Below the pieces are notes generated by a model, which had not been told where the DNA came from, did not search any database, and saw only the letters and a list, made by a program, of their open reading frames with translations. A stretch of DNA of 12,629 bases from Elusimicrobiota bacterium (GTDB lineage Bacteria; Elusimicrobiota; Elusimicrobia; Elusimicrobiales; UBA9959): contig DAOWCC010000049.1 of NCBI GenBank assembly GCA_030639665.1, positions 1 through 12,629 of the forward strand. The letters are read 5' to 3'. The first letter of the stretch is position 1. Each line of letters begins with the position of its first letter. The position numbers were made by a program, and so were the translations under genes. Below, piece after piece: positions 10,764-12,629 of this stretch.

Positions 10764-12629
10764 ATGCGAAAATTAAAAACTTTTGTGGTGGGCGTATTTG
10801 TTTTTATCATTTCAACCGGGGCGGCATTTGCCGGAGAAGCGGATCTTGTCATACCGGACCTTTCTTCAGTTCATTTCATAGGCATATCGGGACATAATTT
10901 GCTTATCTATGGTTTGATTGTATGCGCTTTGGGCATAATTTTTGGCCTTATGCAGTCATTTCAGATAAAGAAGCTCCCCGTTCATAAATCCATGAAGGAC
11001 ATTTCAGAACTCATTTATTCCACCTGTAAAACATATTTGTTTACTCAAGGAAAATTCATTGCTATCTTATGGGTATTTATAGCCTCCATAATGGTTATCT
11101 ATTTTGGCTTTCTTCTTCATCATGGCATAGGCCAGGTTTCCATCATAGTCTTTTTCAGTATAGTCGGTATTTTAGGCAGTTATACCGTGGCCTGGTTTGG
11201 AATAAGAATAAATACTTATGCCAATTCAAGAACAGCTTTTGCCAGTCTTGCCTCTGTTGCTTATCCCACAATGGCCATTCCCCTTAAAGCCGGAATGAGT
11301 ATAGGAATGTTACTTATAAGTATTGAGTTGTTAATAATGCTAATCATACTTATCTTTATTCCCGGTAAATACGCGGGAGCTTGCTTTATAGGTTTTGCCA
11401 TAGGTGAATCATTGGGCGCGGCCGCGCTTAGAATAGCCGGAGGGATATTTACCAAGATAGCGGATATCGGCTCCGATTTAATGAAAATAGTTTTTAAAAT
11501 AAAAGAAGATGATGTGAGAAATCCAGGAGTTATTGCCGACTGCACAGGGGATAATGCCGGTGATTCCGTAGGACCGACAGCCGATGGTTTTGAAACTTAT
11601 GGCGTTACGGGAGTCGCGCTTATAGTTTTTATAATTTTGGCGGTGCCTGAAGCAATAACGCAGGTGAAATTATTGGTTTGGATATTTGCTATGCGTGTTG
11701 GTATGGTGGTTACAAGCGCTTTATCTTATTGGATTAACGGTTTAATATCCAAAGCAAGATTTGGCCAAGAAAAGAAATTTGATTTTGAAAGTCCGCTTAC
11801 TTCATTAGTTTGGCTCACCTCTTTTGTTTGCATTGTCGCCACTTACATCTTGTCTTATGTTCTTATCCCTGAGCTTGGTGACGGGTCTCTTTGGTGGAAA
11901 CTTTCCACAATAATAAGCTGTGGAACCATAGCCGGAGCCGTTATTCCGGAATTAGTTAAGATTTTCACTTCGGTTAAATCATCTCATGTAAAAGAAGTTG
12001 TTACGGCGTCTGAAAAAGGCGGAGCTTCTTTAAATATATTATCCGGCCTTGTAGCCGGAAATTTTGCCGCTTATTGGCTTGGTTTTGCCATAATATTTTT
12101 AATGTCGATAGCTTATATAGTCAGCGCTCACGGTGTAGGCGGCATTATGAATGCTCCGGCCATATTCTCTTTTGGTTTGGTCGCTTTTGGATTTCTCGGC
12201 ATGGGACCTGTAACCATAGCGGTGGATTCCTATGGACCTGTAACCGACAATGCTCAGTCTATCTATGAATTATCCATGATAGAAACAGTTCCCAATATTA
12301 AAGAAGATGTAAAAAAAGATTTTGGTTTTGACCTTGATTTTGAGAATGCCAAAATGAAATTGGAAGAAAATGACGGAGCGGGAAATACTTTTAAAGCTAC
12401 GGCTAAGCCTGTGCTTATAGGCACGGCGGTAGTTGGGGCGACCACTCTTATATTCGCCATAATAGAAGTATTAAATAAAACTTTCCCCGGCGAAGTTGTA
12501 GCGGGATTATCCATTCTTACTCCTGTGTTCTTATTGGGGTTGATAACCGGATGAGCTATTATATTTTGGTTTACCGGCGCGACAATTCAAGCCGTTACAA
12601 CCGGCTCTTACAGCGCGGTTGAATTTATT
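10764..12629 (+). CDS. hppA: Membrane-bound ion-translocating pyrophosphatase, interrupted by in-frame TGA, open at the right edge
   Basis: This integral membrane enzyme couples hydrolysis of PPi to H+ and/or Na+ export. The start at ATG 10764 has AAGGGG (10753-10758) and a signal-like first helix (MRKLKTFVVGVFVFIISTGAAFA). Family motifs in order: GGIFTKIADIGSDL (226-239), EDDVRNPGVIAD (248-259) leading into DCTGDNAGDSVGPTADGFE (259-277), the second acidic cluster DSYGPVTDNA (488-497), and GNTFKAT (540-546), where Lys replaces the Ala of potassium-dependent enzymes and so suggests potassium independence. At codon 597 (12552-12554) there is TGA where the family has the second Gly of a GG pair (LLGLITG-stop-AIIFWF). 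The frame continues for 25 codons of plausible homologous sequence (FWFTGATIQAV, then SYSAVEFI) to the window end. Ending at 12554 would remove the third catalytic motif normally found near the C-terminus. It may be a fresh pseudogene, a sequence error or a recoded gene. Confidence 0.88.

Noticed and set aside
12552..12606. Selenocysteine insertion at the pyrophosphatase TGA
   Set aside because: The family has Gly, not Cys/Sec, at this position; the only downstream stem (12590-12606, five pairs) is too far and too weak for a bacterial SECIS element.

Overview
The window is a stretch of chromosome from a diderm (Gram-negative-type) bacterium, moderately AT-rich. Signs of an outer membrane are a small secreted beta-barrel-like protein ending in Phe and an MltA-type lytic transglycosylase. 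Ribosomal proteins, EF-Tu, NusG and three tRNAs are all bacterial. The membrane pyrophosphatase and the odd EF-Tu switch I remind me of uncultured or poorly sampled phyla such as Elusimicrobiota or Omnitrophota, but that is an impression and not a demonstrated assignment.

Layout. Left part (1-2860, + strand): the 3' part of a membrane protein with a possible tubby/LURP-one-like C-terminal domain, then 6-phosphofructokinase preceded by an elaborate leader (possible 24-codon leader ORF plus a 17-bp inverted repeat that would mask the GTG start), then an RlmB/TrmH-type rRNA methyltransferase. A strong promoter and a hairpin that may also end rlmB transcription lie at 2889-2970. Middle (2986-4986, - strand): the barrel-like protein and the MltA homologue. 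At 5127-6518 (+) there is a secreted clostripain-family (C11) protease with its own promoter and a textbook terminator at 6545-6585.

Right part (6661-12629, + strand): a translation/transcription operon in near-classical order: promoter, tRNA-Gly(TCC), tRNA-Thr(GGT), tuf, rpmG, tRNA-Trp(CCA), secE, nusG, rplK, rplA. The expected rplJ-rplL-rpoB do not follow. Instead a membrane-bound proton/sodium pyrophosphatase gene starts 51 nt after rplA. No intergenic stretch exceeds 300 bases.

Most notable: the pyrophosphatase frame is interrupted by TGA at 12552-12554, exactly where the family has a conserved Gly, and homologous sequence continues in the same frame to the window edge. The twelve other complete or 3'-complete protein genes end in TAA or TAG, never TGA. 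A nonsense mutation, a sequencing error (GGA to TGA) or read-through/recoding cannot be separated from this window alone. Other points of interest are the pfkA leader, an EF-Tu lacking the usual RGITI switch I sequence, a promoter-plus-hairpin unit that could make a roughly 45-nt RNA, and fragments of tRNA-Gly repeated in the tRNA spacer.
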